Below, in pieces: positions 33,141 to 41,063 of a stretch of DNA of 64,000 nucleotides. The stretch is from positions 1,302,001-1,366,000 of the forward strand of contig NZ_CP037933.1 of the NCBI RefSeq assembly GCF_004355225.1. The letters run 5' to 3'. The position numbers were made by a program, and so were the translations under genes. The notes under the pieces are model-generated. The model was given only the letters and a program-made list of their open reading frames with translations. It did no database searches and was not told the origin of the DNA. This DNA is from Flavobacterium nackdongense (lineage in GTDB: Bacteria > Bacteroidota > Bacteroidia > Flavobacteriales > Flavobacteriaceae). The first letter of the stretch is position 1, and the number at the start of each line of letters is the position of its first letter.

Positions 33141-35381
33141 ATGAATCCAGCCGAAAAAGTAGCCGAAATTTCCCATCACTTAGAACCCTTAATCAGTGAT
33201 TTGGGGCTAATATTAATGACTGCTGGAATTGCTGTTTTGATATTCCGAAAGTTGAAACAACCGCTAGTGCTAGGGTATTTGATTGCTGGATTTTTGGCTG
33301 GAAACCATTTTGATTTTTTTCCATCGGTCAAAGAAATTAAAAGCGTAGAAGTTTGGGCTGAAATTGGAATCATCTTTTTATTGTTCAGCCTCGGACTAGA
33401 ATTTAGTTTCAAAAAGTTAATGAAAGTGGGCGGAACAGCCTCCATTACGGCAAGCACACAAATTATTGCCATGTGTATTTTGGGCTATTCTGTAGGACAA
33501 TGGATGGATTGGTCCAAAATGGACAGCATCTTTTTGGGCGTAATCCTTTCGATTTCTTCCACCACCATTATATTAAAATCATTTGATGAATTAGGTGTCA
33601 AAACACAAAAATTTGCTGGAAATGTAATCGGTTCTCTCATCGTTCAGGATATTTTAGCCATTTTGATGATGGTTTTATTGTCAACCATTGCTGTTAGCAA
33701 TCAGTTTTCTGGAATGGCTCTCCTATTATCGGTTTTGAAACTCGTTTTTTTTCTGGTGATTTGGTTTTTAGGAGGCATTTTCATCATTCCAACAGTGCTC
33801 AAAAAGACCAAACATTTATTGACCGACGAAATGTTGCTCATCATTTCTTTAGCCTTGTGTTTGACCATGGTTGGTCTTGCCGCCAATGTCGGGTTTTCTC
33901 CCGCTTTGGGCGCTTTTATTATGGGTTCCATCATAGCCGAAACCACTCAAGCCGAGCATATTGAACATTTGGTAAAACCTGTAAAAGACCTATTTGGTGC
34001 CGTATTTTTTGTGTCAGTAGGGATGTTGATAGACCCGGATGCTTTGTATCAGCATGCGATTCCAGTCATCATTCTTTCTATTGTGACTATTTTTGGGCAA
34101 TCTATCAGTTCTACTTTTGGAGCCTTATTGTCTGGGCAACCGCTAAAAGATTCCATTAGAACTGGAATGAGTTTGTCGCAAATTGGAGAATTCTCTTTTA
34201 TCATTGCGACTTTGGGTGTAACTTTGAATGCAACCAATTCGTTTTTGTATCCAATTGTCGTGGCAGTTTCGGCAATCACGGTGTTTACAACTCCATTTAT
34301 GATTAAATATTCGCTGCCTTTTTCGGAATATGTAGCGCATCAATTACCTCGAAAATGGACCAAACGAATCGAACGTTATTCTGCCAGCACCCAAGCGATA
34401 AAAACGGTAAGCTTATGGCAAAAAGTAATCAATGCTTTTCTAATTCAAGTGACAGCGCTTGTGGTCATCATTTTGGCTATCATTCTGCTTTCCTCCACCT
34501 ACATCAAACCTTTAGTAGAGAATTATCATTTTGGCATTGCATTGGGAGCACTGATTACTTTGATTATTATTTCACCCTTTTTGTGGGCGCTAGCCTTTCG
34601 AAGAGTTGCAGCAGAAGAAGTGGAACAATTGATGACCGATAGAAAATCTCGCGGACCGCTGACGATGTTGTTTTTTATTCGGATACTGATGGCGATTTTC
34701 TTCATTGGATTATTATTGAATGCGTTTTTCTCCCAAAAAATCACCTTGATTGCTTTATTAATTGCCATAACTATTTATTTGATTTTCCAAAAGAAACTCC
34801 ATAAACAATACCACCGAATTGAGAATCATTTTCTAGCCAATTTGCACGGAAGAGAAATTGAAAAAGCGAAAAGAAGCAGAAGTGATTTAACGCCTTGGGA
34901 CGGACATATGGCGGTTTTTGATATAGCGAAAGAATCGAATATTGCCGGTGAATCGTTACGAAACTTACAACTTAGAGAACTCTTGGGCATCAATATTGTA
35001 TCCATCAAAAGAGGTGAAATCACGATTCATATTCCACAGCGAAACGAACGTATTTTTCCAGGTGATGAAATTTGTGTCATTGGGACCGATCGACAAGTAC
35101 AAGAATTTAAAAAATACTTAGACCAACACGAAACTGATGTTTCGCCTGAAATGATTGAACCCGATATTGTCTTAAACCAAATCGAATTGAAAAATCACAC
35201 TTTCATCGGAAAAAGCATAAAGGAATCTAGGCTCCGCGAAAAAACCAAAGGTCTTGTGGTAGGCATTGAAAAAAGAGGCATTCGAACCTTAAATCCAGAA
35301 TCGGATGTTATACTGGAAAAAGACGACATTTTGTGGATTGTGGGCGATAAAAAATTACTAGCCGATTTGGTTCACGATTAA
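33141..35381 (+). CDS. Kef-type cation:proton antiporter with RCK C-domains
   Basis: A 746-residue CPA2 protein. Residues about 18-395 are the Na/H exchanger domain with about twelve helices, including LVLGYLIAGFLAGNH, SISSTTIILKSFDELG, GSLIVQDILAILMM and GFSPALGAFIMGSIIAET. Two or three more helices follow (about 440-560). The C-terminus has two TrkA-C-like domains (about 600-670 and 680-746), the second ending VILEKDDILWIVGDKKLL. It exchanges K+ or Na+ for protons at the inner membrane. The RCK-N nucleotide domain of E. coli KefC is not evident. Confidence 0.88.
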   Translation: MNPAEKVAEISHHLEPLISDLGLILMTAGIAVLIFRKLKQPLVLGYLIAGFLAGNHFDFFPSVKEIKSVEVWAEIGIIFLLFSLGLEFSFKKLMKVGGTASITASTQIIAMCILGYSVGQWMDWSKMDSIFLGVILSISSTTIILKSFDELGVKTQKFAGNVIGSLIVQDILAILMMVLLSTIAVSNQFSGMALLLSVLKLVFFLVIWFLGGIFIIPTVLKKTKHLLTDEMLLIISLALCLTMVGLAANVGFSPALGAFIMGSIIAETTQAEHIEHLVKPVKDLFGAVFFVSVGMLIDPDALYQHAIPVIILSIVTIFGQSISSTFGALLSGQPLKDSIRTGMSLSQIGEFSFIIATLGVTLNATNSFLYPIVVAVSAITVFTTPFMIKYSLPFSEYVAHQLPRKWTKRIERYSASTQAIKTVSLWQKVINAFLIQVTALVVIILAIILLSSTYIKPLVENYHFGIALGALITLIIISPFLWALAFRRVAAEEVEQLMTDRKSRGPLTMLFFIRILMAIFFIGLLLNAFFSQKITLIALLIAITIYLIFQKKLHKQYHRIENHFLANLHGREIEKAKRSRSDLTPWDGHMAVFDIAKESNIAGESLRNLQLRELLGINIVSIKRGEITIHIPQRNERIFPGDEICVIGTDRQVQEFKKYLDQHETDVSPEMIEPDIVLNQIELKNHTFIGKSIKESRLREKTKGLVVGIEKRGIRTLNPESDVILEKDDILWIVGDKKLLADLVHD

Positions 35382-35754
35382 TCCTCTCCTCCCAATTGCT
35401 TTGAGATTCCTGCGGAATGACAAACGGACTGGTTTAGTTGGAGCTCCGTATTTCCACCCAGTTTGTCACCTAGATAACAATCGGGACTAGCCCACAAGGA
35501 TATTGGCTTCCATCGGCGCTAAAGAAAATATTCTTCATTCTAAAAACTATTTCAAAGTTAAATCATTAAAACTTGTAATGATTTTTTTATATATTTGAGA
35601 AACAAAAAACACTGACTTTTGTCAGACAAAGCGACCCGATTTAGGGTGGATAAGTCGGACATCTTATGACCTACAAACAAGTTAGTGGCAGTTTTAACAC
35701 TCCGCGGTTGTAACAAACTATTTTTTTTAAAGACCAATTTAAGAAAAAGAAAAT
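35382..35754. other. 373-base intergenic region with attC-like right half site
   Basis: No gene. 35405-35427 is a dispersed repeat (GATTCCTGCGGAATGACAAA) also seen near 6450. GTTAGTGGC (35681-35689) matches the right end of the attC-like sites, preceded by a weak hairpin (GTCA...CCGA...TCGG...TGAC, about 35618-35669). Confidence 0.45.
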
Positions 35755-36867
35755 ATGGAAAAGAGCAGAAGACTTTGGCTGAAAAAAATTGGAATTGGAA
35801 TAGCTGGTATTGGACTTACAAACTTCAATTCATTTGCTTCACCTCTTGCATCAGAAAATTTAATTAATAGTATTGAGAGTGATGCTAACTTAGTTTTTTT
35901 ACGCTCAAATGAAAATCCCTATGGTCCATCTCCATTAGCAAGGAAAGCATTTATTGACAATGCAAATATTAGTAACCGATATAATTGGGATGTTGCAACG
36001 CAACTGATTTCTGTCCTTGCAAAAAGAAATAGAGTTAAAGACGAAAACATATTGTTAGGAGCTGGTTCAACTGAAATTTTAGATTTGGTTGCAAAATATG
36101 TATCATTAGGCAATGGAAATTATGTAATCGCAGAACCAAGTTATGATTATTGGACAGTTACATTAGATAATTTAGGTTTAACTAAAAATAAAGTACCACT
36201 TACAACCGACAAGAAAATTAATTTACAAGCTATGTTGGAAGCTGTAAACCAAGATACAAAACTTGTTTATATCTGTAATCCAAATAACCCAACAGGAACA
36301 ATTTGTGAAAGAGAAGCATTGGTAGAATTTGTAACCAAGATTTCACAAAATACAATTGTTTTAATTGACGAGGCATATTTGGAATTTACTAAACAGCAAT
36401 CCATTAGCAATATGGTAAATGACAACAAAAATATTATTGTCGCCAAAACATTTTCAAAAATCTATGGTTTGGCTGGAGCACGAATCGGGTATGCAATTGC
36501 GAACAAAACGATAATTGATAATTTGACAAATTCGCAATCCAATACAAATAATAGCGTAAGTGTATTATCAAAACTTGCTGCTATAGCTTCGTTGAAAGAT
36601 GATAAATTTGTTTCAAATTGCTACTTGCTGAACGAAAATGTAAGACAATATGCTATCAGCGAACTCCAAAAATTAAATTGTGAATGCATTTCTTCTAATA
36701 CAAATTTCATCTATTTTTCACTTGCAAAATACAACAAGGACTATTTCAAGCAATTAGAAAACAATAAAATTCAAGTGGGAAGAATATATGAAGAGCAAGG
36801 TAAATGGACAAGAATTACTGTGGGTAAAATGGACGAAATGAAAAAATTTATTAAAGCAATGCAATAA
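35755..36867 (+). CDS. Tat-exported PLP-dependent aminotransferase (HisC-like)
   Basis: A 370-residue fold-type I aminotransferase most like histidinol-phosphate aminotransferases (LRSNENPYGPSPLARKAF, LGAGSTEILDLVAKY, CNPNNPTGT, LIDEAYLEF and the PLP lysine in KTFSKIYGLAGARIGYAI). Unlike cytosolic HisC it begins with a twin-arginine signal (MEKSRRLWLKKIGIGIAGIG), so it should act outside the cytoplasm, carrying its PLP. No his genes are nearby. It is flanked by an attC-like right half on the left and a full site on the right, so it is a candidate cassette gene. Substrate unknown. Confidence 0.85.
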   Translation: MEKSRRLWLKKIGIGIAGIGLTNFNSFASPLASENLINSIESDANLVFLRSNENPYGPSPLARKAFIDNANISNRYNWDVATQLISVLAKRNRVKDENILLGAGSTEILDLVAKYVSLGNGNYVIAEPSYDYWTVTLDNLGLTKNKVPLTTDKKINLQAMLEAVNQDTKLVYICNPNNPTGTICEREALVEFVTKISQNTIVLIDEAYLEFTKQQSISNMVNDNKNIIVAKTFSKIYGLAGARIGYAIANKTIIDNLTNSQSNTNNSVSVLSKLAAIASLKDDKFVSNCYLLNENVRQYAISELQKLNCECISSNTNFIYFSLAKYNKDYFKQLENNKIQVGRIYEEQGKWTRITVGKMDEMKKFIKAMQ

Positions 36868-36879
36868 AAAAGTACAACC

Positions 36880-36938
36880 AACAGCTAGGGTTTCGTTGCG
36901 GCTGCAAGCCGAACAATGAAACCCGTGTTGAACGGAAC
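36880..36938. repeat. attC-like palindrome, site 5
   Basis: AACAGCTA then GGGTTTC (36888-36894), pairing with GAAACCC (36918-36924), and GTGTTGAAC. It is the same sequence as site 4 without the 27-bp insert. The GTTA end is missing: after GGAACCG the sequence changes to ATTACATG, possibly where the IS91-like element begins. Confidence 0.55.
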
Positions 36939-36951
36939 CGATTACATGTCC

Positions 36952-37033
36952 TTCAACACTATGGAGTTTTCGTAAAGTTTTGAGAGAACCCCGAAGGGTC
37001 GGGATCAAGAGGCAAGTGCGCCTCTTTTTTTTT
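36952..37033 (+). repeat. Shared block with terminator (copy 2)
   Basis: From CAACACTAT through the T run this block matches about 6261-6341 with a few changes. It ends in the terminator stem AGAGGC (37008-37013) / GCCTCT (37020-37025). It is either a cassette-region terminator or one terminus of the IS91-like element. Confidence 0.75.
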
Positions 37034-37101
37034 GGAGCGATTTCAAAATCGTTTTATAGTGTTTTCGGTCACTTTTGAGCATAAAATCCCTTACCCATTA
37101 T

Positions 37102-38211
37102 TTAGTTTTTATAGGGAATAGAGCTTTGGCTACCGCCAAGATACCAAGCAGGCGGCCCACGCTGGTCAAAAACGGCTATTCGGTGCAAATTGCCCGTTTT
37201 ACAGCAAGGACACTTGGGCAAAAAGAGCTTTTTTTCGCGTTTTTCTAGTACTTTTACTTCGAGTTTCTCCTGCAAAAGTTTGAGCTTCTCCCGCTTCCAA
37301 CTGCTGCTTAAAAAACCATAATGACGAATCTTGACAAAGCGTTTGGGCAAAATGTGCAAAGCAAATCGCCTAATAAACTCCTGATGCGTGAGCGTCATTT
37401 GCTTTTTGACTCCCGCCACTCGATAATCCTTGTACTCAAAAGTTACATTTTCGTTGTCGATAGTTTTTATTCTTCGGTTGCTAATGGCTATTTTATGGGT
37501 ATATCTCCCTAAATATTCCACCACTGATTTGGGACTTCCAAAAGGTTTTTTGGCAAAAACAATCCAAGGTTTTTGCCACAACTCTTGCCGGATTTGCTCA
37601 TACTTTATGGGTTCTTTTTCTTTGAGTTTTGCACAATATTTAGCCCTAAACACTTTTGACAAGGCTTTGACTGGAAACAAGAATTTGCCATCGGTTCGGC
37701 TATTTTGCCATTGTCCGTTTTTAGCTATTCCGCCGCCAGGAACAATGCAATGCAGGTGTGGATGTAAACTCAATTGTTGCCCCCAAGTGTGCAAAACCGC
37801 AATCATTCCCATTTGCATTTCCTTGGTTTTGCCAAAAGTTTGAATCGTTTCCCAAGTCGCTTCAAAGAGCGTGTCATAAACCAATTTTGGACTGTGAATC
37901 GCCAATGCATTAATGCTATCGGGTAAAGTAAAAACCAGGTGAAAATATGGCACTGGCAAGAGTTCCGTACTTCTAGCCTCTATCCAATCTTCTCGTTTGT
38001 TGCCCTGACACTTGGGACAATGACGGTTGCGGCAAGAGTTGTAACTAATAGTCAGATTTCCACATTGATCGCAAGCATCGATATGACCACCCAACTGGGC
38101 TGTTCGACATTTTTTGATAGCAGAAAGAGTGCGCAATTGCCAAGTATTCAATCCATAGCTCTCGATCTTCGAGCCTACCTTTCTCAGTACATCGGCTACT
38201 TCCGTCTGCAT
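37102..38211 (-). CDS. IS91 family transposase
   Basis: A 369-residue HUH-type rolling-circle transposase. The N-terminal zinc-binding domain has CDQC and CRNRHCPKCQ (about 47-70). The HUH motif is HPHLHCIVPGGG (about 152-163), and the catalytic tyrosines are in VEYLGRYTHKIAISNRR (YxxxY, Y2 type). A second CxxC zinc element near the C-terminus (CPCCKTGNL) is intact. It nicks and moves single-stranded DNA. It overlaps the recombinase gene by 16 bp, suggesting coupled translation. No frameshift or stop, so probably functional. Confidence 0.93.
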   Translation of the reverse strand: MQTEVADVLRKVGSKIESYGLNTWQLRTLSAIKKCRTAQLGGHIDACDQCGNLTISYNSCRNRHCPKCQGNKREDWIEARSTELLPVPYFHLVFTLPDSINALAIHSPKLVYDTLFEATWETIQTFGKTKEMQMGMIAVLHTWGQQLSLHPHLHCIVPGGGIAKNGQWQNSRTDGKFLFPVKALSKVFRAKYCAKLKEKEPIKYEQIRQELWQKPWIVFAKKPFGSPKSVVEYLGRYTHKIAISNRRIKTIDNENVTFEYKDYRVAGVKKQMTLTHQEFIRRFALHILPKRFVKIRHYGFLSSSWKREKLKLLQEKLEVKVLEKREKKLFLPKCPCCKTGNLHRIAVFDQRGPPAWYLGGSQSSIPYKN

Positions 38212-39026
38212 TTCTCGAAAAGCGTATCGAGTGGACTAAAAATGCGTTGGCTCGCGAGCTGGGCTATCTGCAAATACTCCATCGTAGTTTCGATATTTTG
38301 ATGTCCCAAAAGGTCTTTCAGGGTCATAATATCCATACCATCTTCGAGCAAATGTGTGGCGTAAGAGTGCCGAAGCGTATGGGTATGAACTTCTTTTTTC
38401 ACACCAGCAGCTTTGGCTACTTGTTTGACTGCCCATTGTACGCCTCTCTGGCTGTACCGACTGTCAAAATCGCCTCCGGCTCTTTCAATGGGCTGACCGT
38501 TGAAAAGATAATCCTTGGGTTTTTCGGCTTCGATGTACTTTTTTAATCCCCGAATCAAGTGTTCCGAAAGCGGCACGTAACGGTCTTTTTTGCCTTTGCC
38601 TTGCACTACTTTGAGTTGTTGTCTGTCGAAATCTAAATCCTGCAAACGTACACTTCTGGCTTCCATACAACGCAAGCCGCAACCATAAAGCAAGCCAATA
38701 AGAATGCGGTGTTTGAGCAATTTTGCGTTTTGAAGCATCGCCCAGACTTCTTCTTTGCTCAAAACAACTGGAAGCGTTTTCTCGTGTTTTATCGACGGCA
38801 ATCGAAGGTATTCATACGGAAGTCCTTCTGATTTTAACAAGAACCGAAGCCCATAAACACAGTGTTTAAAGTACGTTTGCGATGGGGTTTTGGACTTTTT
38901 CTGTTGGTAAAACAAGTAGTCCTGCACTTGTTCAGGATCCAATTCCGTTGGAATTTTGCCAAAATACAACGAAATAGCCGCCACGTGCCGCGAATAATTG
39001 CTAAACGTGCTTTGGCTTCGTCCCAA
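38196..39026 (-). CDS. Tyrosine recombinase of the IS91-like element
   Basis: A 276-residue phage-integrase-family protein. The SAM-like core-binding domain spans about 1-95 and the catalytic domain about 105-270 with R (GCGLRCMEAR), HxLR (HTHTLRHSYATHLLEDG), H (LLGHQNIETT) and Y (MEYLQI). This frame begins at a TTG with the first helix of the core-binding domain cut. The same frame continues upstream to 39131 without a stop, and a proper ATG (39145) lies one base out of phase behind a run of eight A residues. See the upstream feature and finding. Confidence 0.88.
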   Translation of the reverse strand: MGRSQSTFSNYSRHVAAISLYFGKIPTELDPEQVQDYLFYQQKKSKTPSQTYFKHCVYGLRFLLKSEGLPYEYLRLPSIKHEKTLPVVLSKEEVWAMLQNAKLLKHRILIGLLYGCGLRCMEARSVRLQDLDFDRQQLKVVQGKGKKDRYVPLSEHLIRGLKKYIEAEKPKDYLFNGQPIERAGGDFDSRYSQRGVQWAVKQVAKAAGVKKEVHTHTLRHSYATHLLEDGMDIMTLKDLLGHQNIETTMEYLQIAQLASQRIFSPLDTLFEKCRRK

Positions 39027-39145
39027 TACCGAAACCGTGCGCTCAAAACGAGCTAATAGTTCCTCAAAACCGGGAACTTCGCGCTTGGCTTGGTTGATAA
39101 TTTTGTTTTCTCTTAATAAATCTGGATGCTTTTTTTTGTAGTCAT
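39027..39145 (-). other. Out-of-phase N-terminus of the recombinase behind an A8 run
   Basis: ATG at 39145 (minus strand) opens MTTKK, then A8 (39137-39130). Reading on in phase meets a stop after five more codons. A -1 shift on the A-AAA-AAA heptamer continues as KHPDLLRENKIINQAKREV and joins the recombinase at 39026 with 35 added residues. Either programmed slippage makes the full 316-residue protein or the gene is disrupted. Confidence 0.7.
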
Positions 39146-39148
39146 AAT

Positions 39149-39427
39149 TTCAAAGTTTTAATTATCTTTGAAAGGTACAAAATCAGCGCGAGTGCTACCG
39201 AAGGTTTAGTTCAACAGGCGTTTGGCAAGATTGCGAATTTTGCAGTAAATACAAGTTTATATTTCGTAAGAAATTTTATCTTTGATAAAAAATAATTGGT
39301 TCCGAATTCCCCTGCTAGCGCGAGCGTCCCGCTCGTGAACACTAACAAGTATAGTACAAATCCAACCAATAAAAAAGGTGCAAGAACTACATCTTACACC
39401 TTTTCTATTTTAGACTTTCGTCTTATT
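39149..39427. other. Right flank of the IS91-like element
   Basis: No gene. CAACAGGCGTTTGGCAAG (39212-39229) resembles the left half of an attC-like site. A small GC-rich hairpin (GCGAGCG-TCCC-GCTCG, about 39319-39336) is of a kind common in flavobacterial spacers. Confidence 0.4.
39377..39405 (-). terminator. Terminator of guaB
   Basis: GGTGCAAG (39377-39384) pairs with CTTACACC (39393-39400) with one mismatch, flanked by six A residues on the left (T run on the minus strand) and T residues on the right. Confidence 0.75.
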
Positions 39428-40900
39428 TTATCTCGAATAATTAGGAGCTTCTTTGGTAATCGTCACATTATGAGGATGACTTTCGGTGATTCCGCTTGAG
39501 GTGATGCGAACAAAACGTCCTGTATCTTGTAAAGTTGGAACATCTTTGGCTCCACAATAACCCATTCCAGCACGAAGTCCACCGATGAATTGCTGCATAC
39601 TTTCTTCCAATTCGCCTTTGTAAGGCACACGCCCTACGATTCCTTCGGGAACTAATTTCTTGACATCGTCTTCGACATCTTGGAAATAACGGTCTTTCGA
39701 TCCGCCTTCCATCGCTTCAACAGAACCCATACCGCGGTAGGATTTGAATTTTCTTCCTTCGAAAATAATAGTTTCACCCGGAGATTCTTTAGTTCCTGCC
39801 AAAAGCGAGCCCAACATTACACAATGAGCACCTGCAGCAATGGCTTTAGGAATATCTCCTGTATACCGAATTCCACCATCAGCAATAACGGGAACGCCAG
39901 TTCCTTTCAATGCTGCAGCCACTTCTAAAACAGCCGAAAACTGAGGAAATCCAACACCGGCGATAACACGAGTGGTACAAATGGAACCTGGGCCAATACC
40001 TACTTTTACACCATCGGCACCATTTTCTACCAAAAATTTAGCGGCTTCTGGTGTAGCAATATTTCCTACGATAACATCTACTTTTGGAAAATTAGCTTTT
40101 ATAGCTGCCAATACATTGACAACTCCTTGAGTATGACCGTGAGCCGTATCAATAATAATAGCATCGACTCCAGCATTTATAAGTGCGGTAGCTCGTTGAA
40201 GCGCATCGCCTGTAACGCCAATAGCTGCGGCAACGCACAAACGGCCGTAAATATCTTTATTAGCATTAGGTTTTTGAGTGAGTTTGGTGATATCTCTAAA
40301 AGTAATTAATCCCACTAATTTATTTTCTGAATTGATCACCGGAAGTTTTTCGATTTTATAGCCTTGCAAAACTACTTCTGCCTGAGCTAGAGAAGTTCCT
40401 TCAGCCACCGTAACCAAATTTTCGCTGGTCATTACCTCGATAATTGGTCTGGCATTGTTCGTTTCGAAACGCAAATCACGGTTGGTTACAATACCTTTCA
40501 GCACTCTATTTTCATCCACAATTGGAATACCACCTATTCCGTATTCTTTCATTGCTTTTTTAGCATCGGCAACGATCGAATTCAAAGGCAAAGTCACTGG
40601 ATCGATAATCATACCGGATTCAGCACGTTTTACTTTTCGAACTTTTGCTGCTTGTTGTTCGATAGTCATATTCTTATGCAAAACACCAATTCCGCCTTCT
40701 TGAGCCATAGCAATTGCCATTTCGCTTTCGGTCACAGTATCCATAGCAGCGGATACAATGGGAACATTCAGCGATATGTTTCTGGAAAATTTTGATTTGA
40801 TACTCACTTCGCGAGGAAGTACATTGGAAAAATTGGGAACTAATAATACATCATCGTATGTAAGACCTTCGCCGATAATCTTGGAGTTGTGTGCTATCAT
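39428..40900 (-). CDS. guaB: IMP dehydrogenase
   Basis: A 490-residue enzyme converting IMP to XMP with NAD in guanine nucleotide synthesis. The TIM barrel start ([30 protein letters not shown]) is followed by a Bateman module of two CBS domains (about 95-210), then the catalytic loop [15 protein letters not shown] with the active cysteine and the flap region [10 protein letters not shown]. Full length for the family. A TAAATTTG promoter element lies 31 bases upstream of the ATG. Confidence 0.97.
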   Translation of the reverse strand: MIAHNSKIIGEGLTYDDVLLVPNFSNVLPREVSIKSKFSRNISLNVPIVSAAMDTVTESEMAIAMAQEGGIGVLHKNMTIEQQAAKVRKVKRAESGMIIDPVTLPLNSIVADAKKAMKEYGIGGIPIVDENRVLKGIVTNRDLRFETNNARPIIEVMTSENLVTVAEGTSLAQAEVVLQGYKIEKLPVINSENKLVGLITFRDITKLTQKPNANKDIYGRLCVAAAIGVTGDALQRATALINAGVDAIIIDTAHGHTQGVVNVLAAIKANFPKVDVIVGNIATPEAAKFLVENGADGVKVGIGPGSICTTRVIAGVGFPQFSAVLEVAAALKGTGVPVIADGGIRYTGDIPKAIAAGAHCVMLGSLLAGTKESPGETIIFEGRKFKSYRGMGSVEAMEGGSKDRYFQDVEDDVKKLVPEGIVGRVPYKGELEESMQQFIGGLRAGMGYCGAKDVPTLQDTGRFVRITSSGITESHPHNVTITKEAPNYSR

Positions 40901-40930
40901 TGCAATTTGAAGTTGTAGTTAAATTGCGTG

Positions 40931-40938
40931 CAAATTTA
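40931..40938 (-). promoter_or_regulatory. guaB -7 promoter element
   Basis: The minus strand reads TAAATTTG, a perfect TAnnTTTG, 31 bases before the guaB ATG. Confidence 0.55.
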
Positions 40939-41063
40939 GGCAATCTTAAGCAGATTTACATCATAAAAAGCAATTTTAATGATTAAATTTGTATAGCCTC
41001 AATTTTTACTAGCTAGCACCACGAATTTTAAACTTTACTGAAATCAATAAAAATATTTTACAG

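Larger units (their letters stand above)
36939..39208 (-). mobile_element. IS91-like element with tyrosine recombinase
   Basis: Two minus-strand genes, a tyrosine recombinase and an IS91 HUH transposase overlapping by 16 bp, form a known IS91-family layout. The ends are approximate. The left edge is placed next to GGAAC in site 5 (IS91 elements favour GAAC/CAAG targets); the right edge is placed near GTTCAACAGGCG at 39209. Confidence 0.5.
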
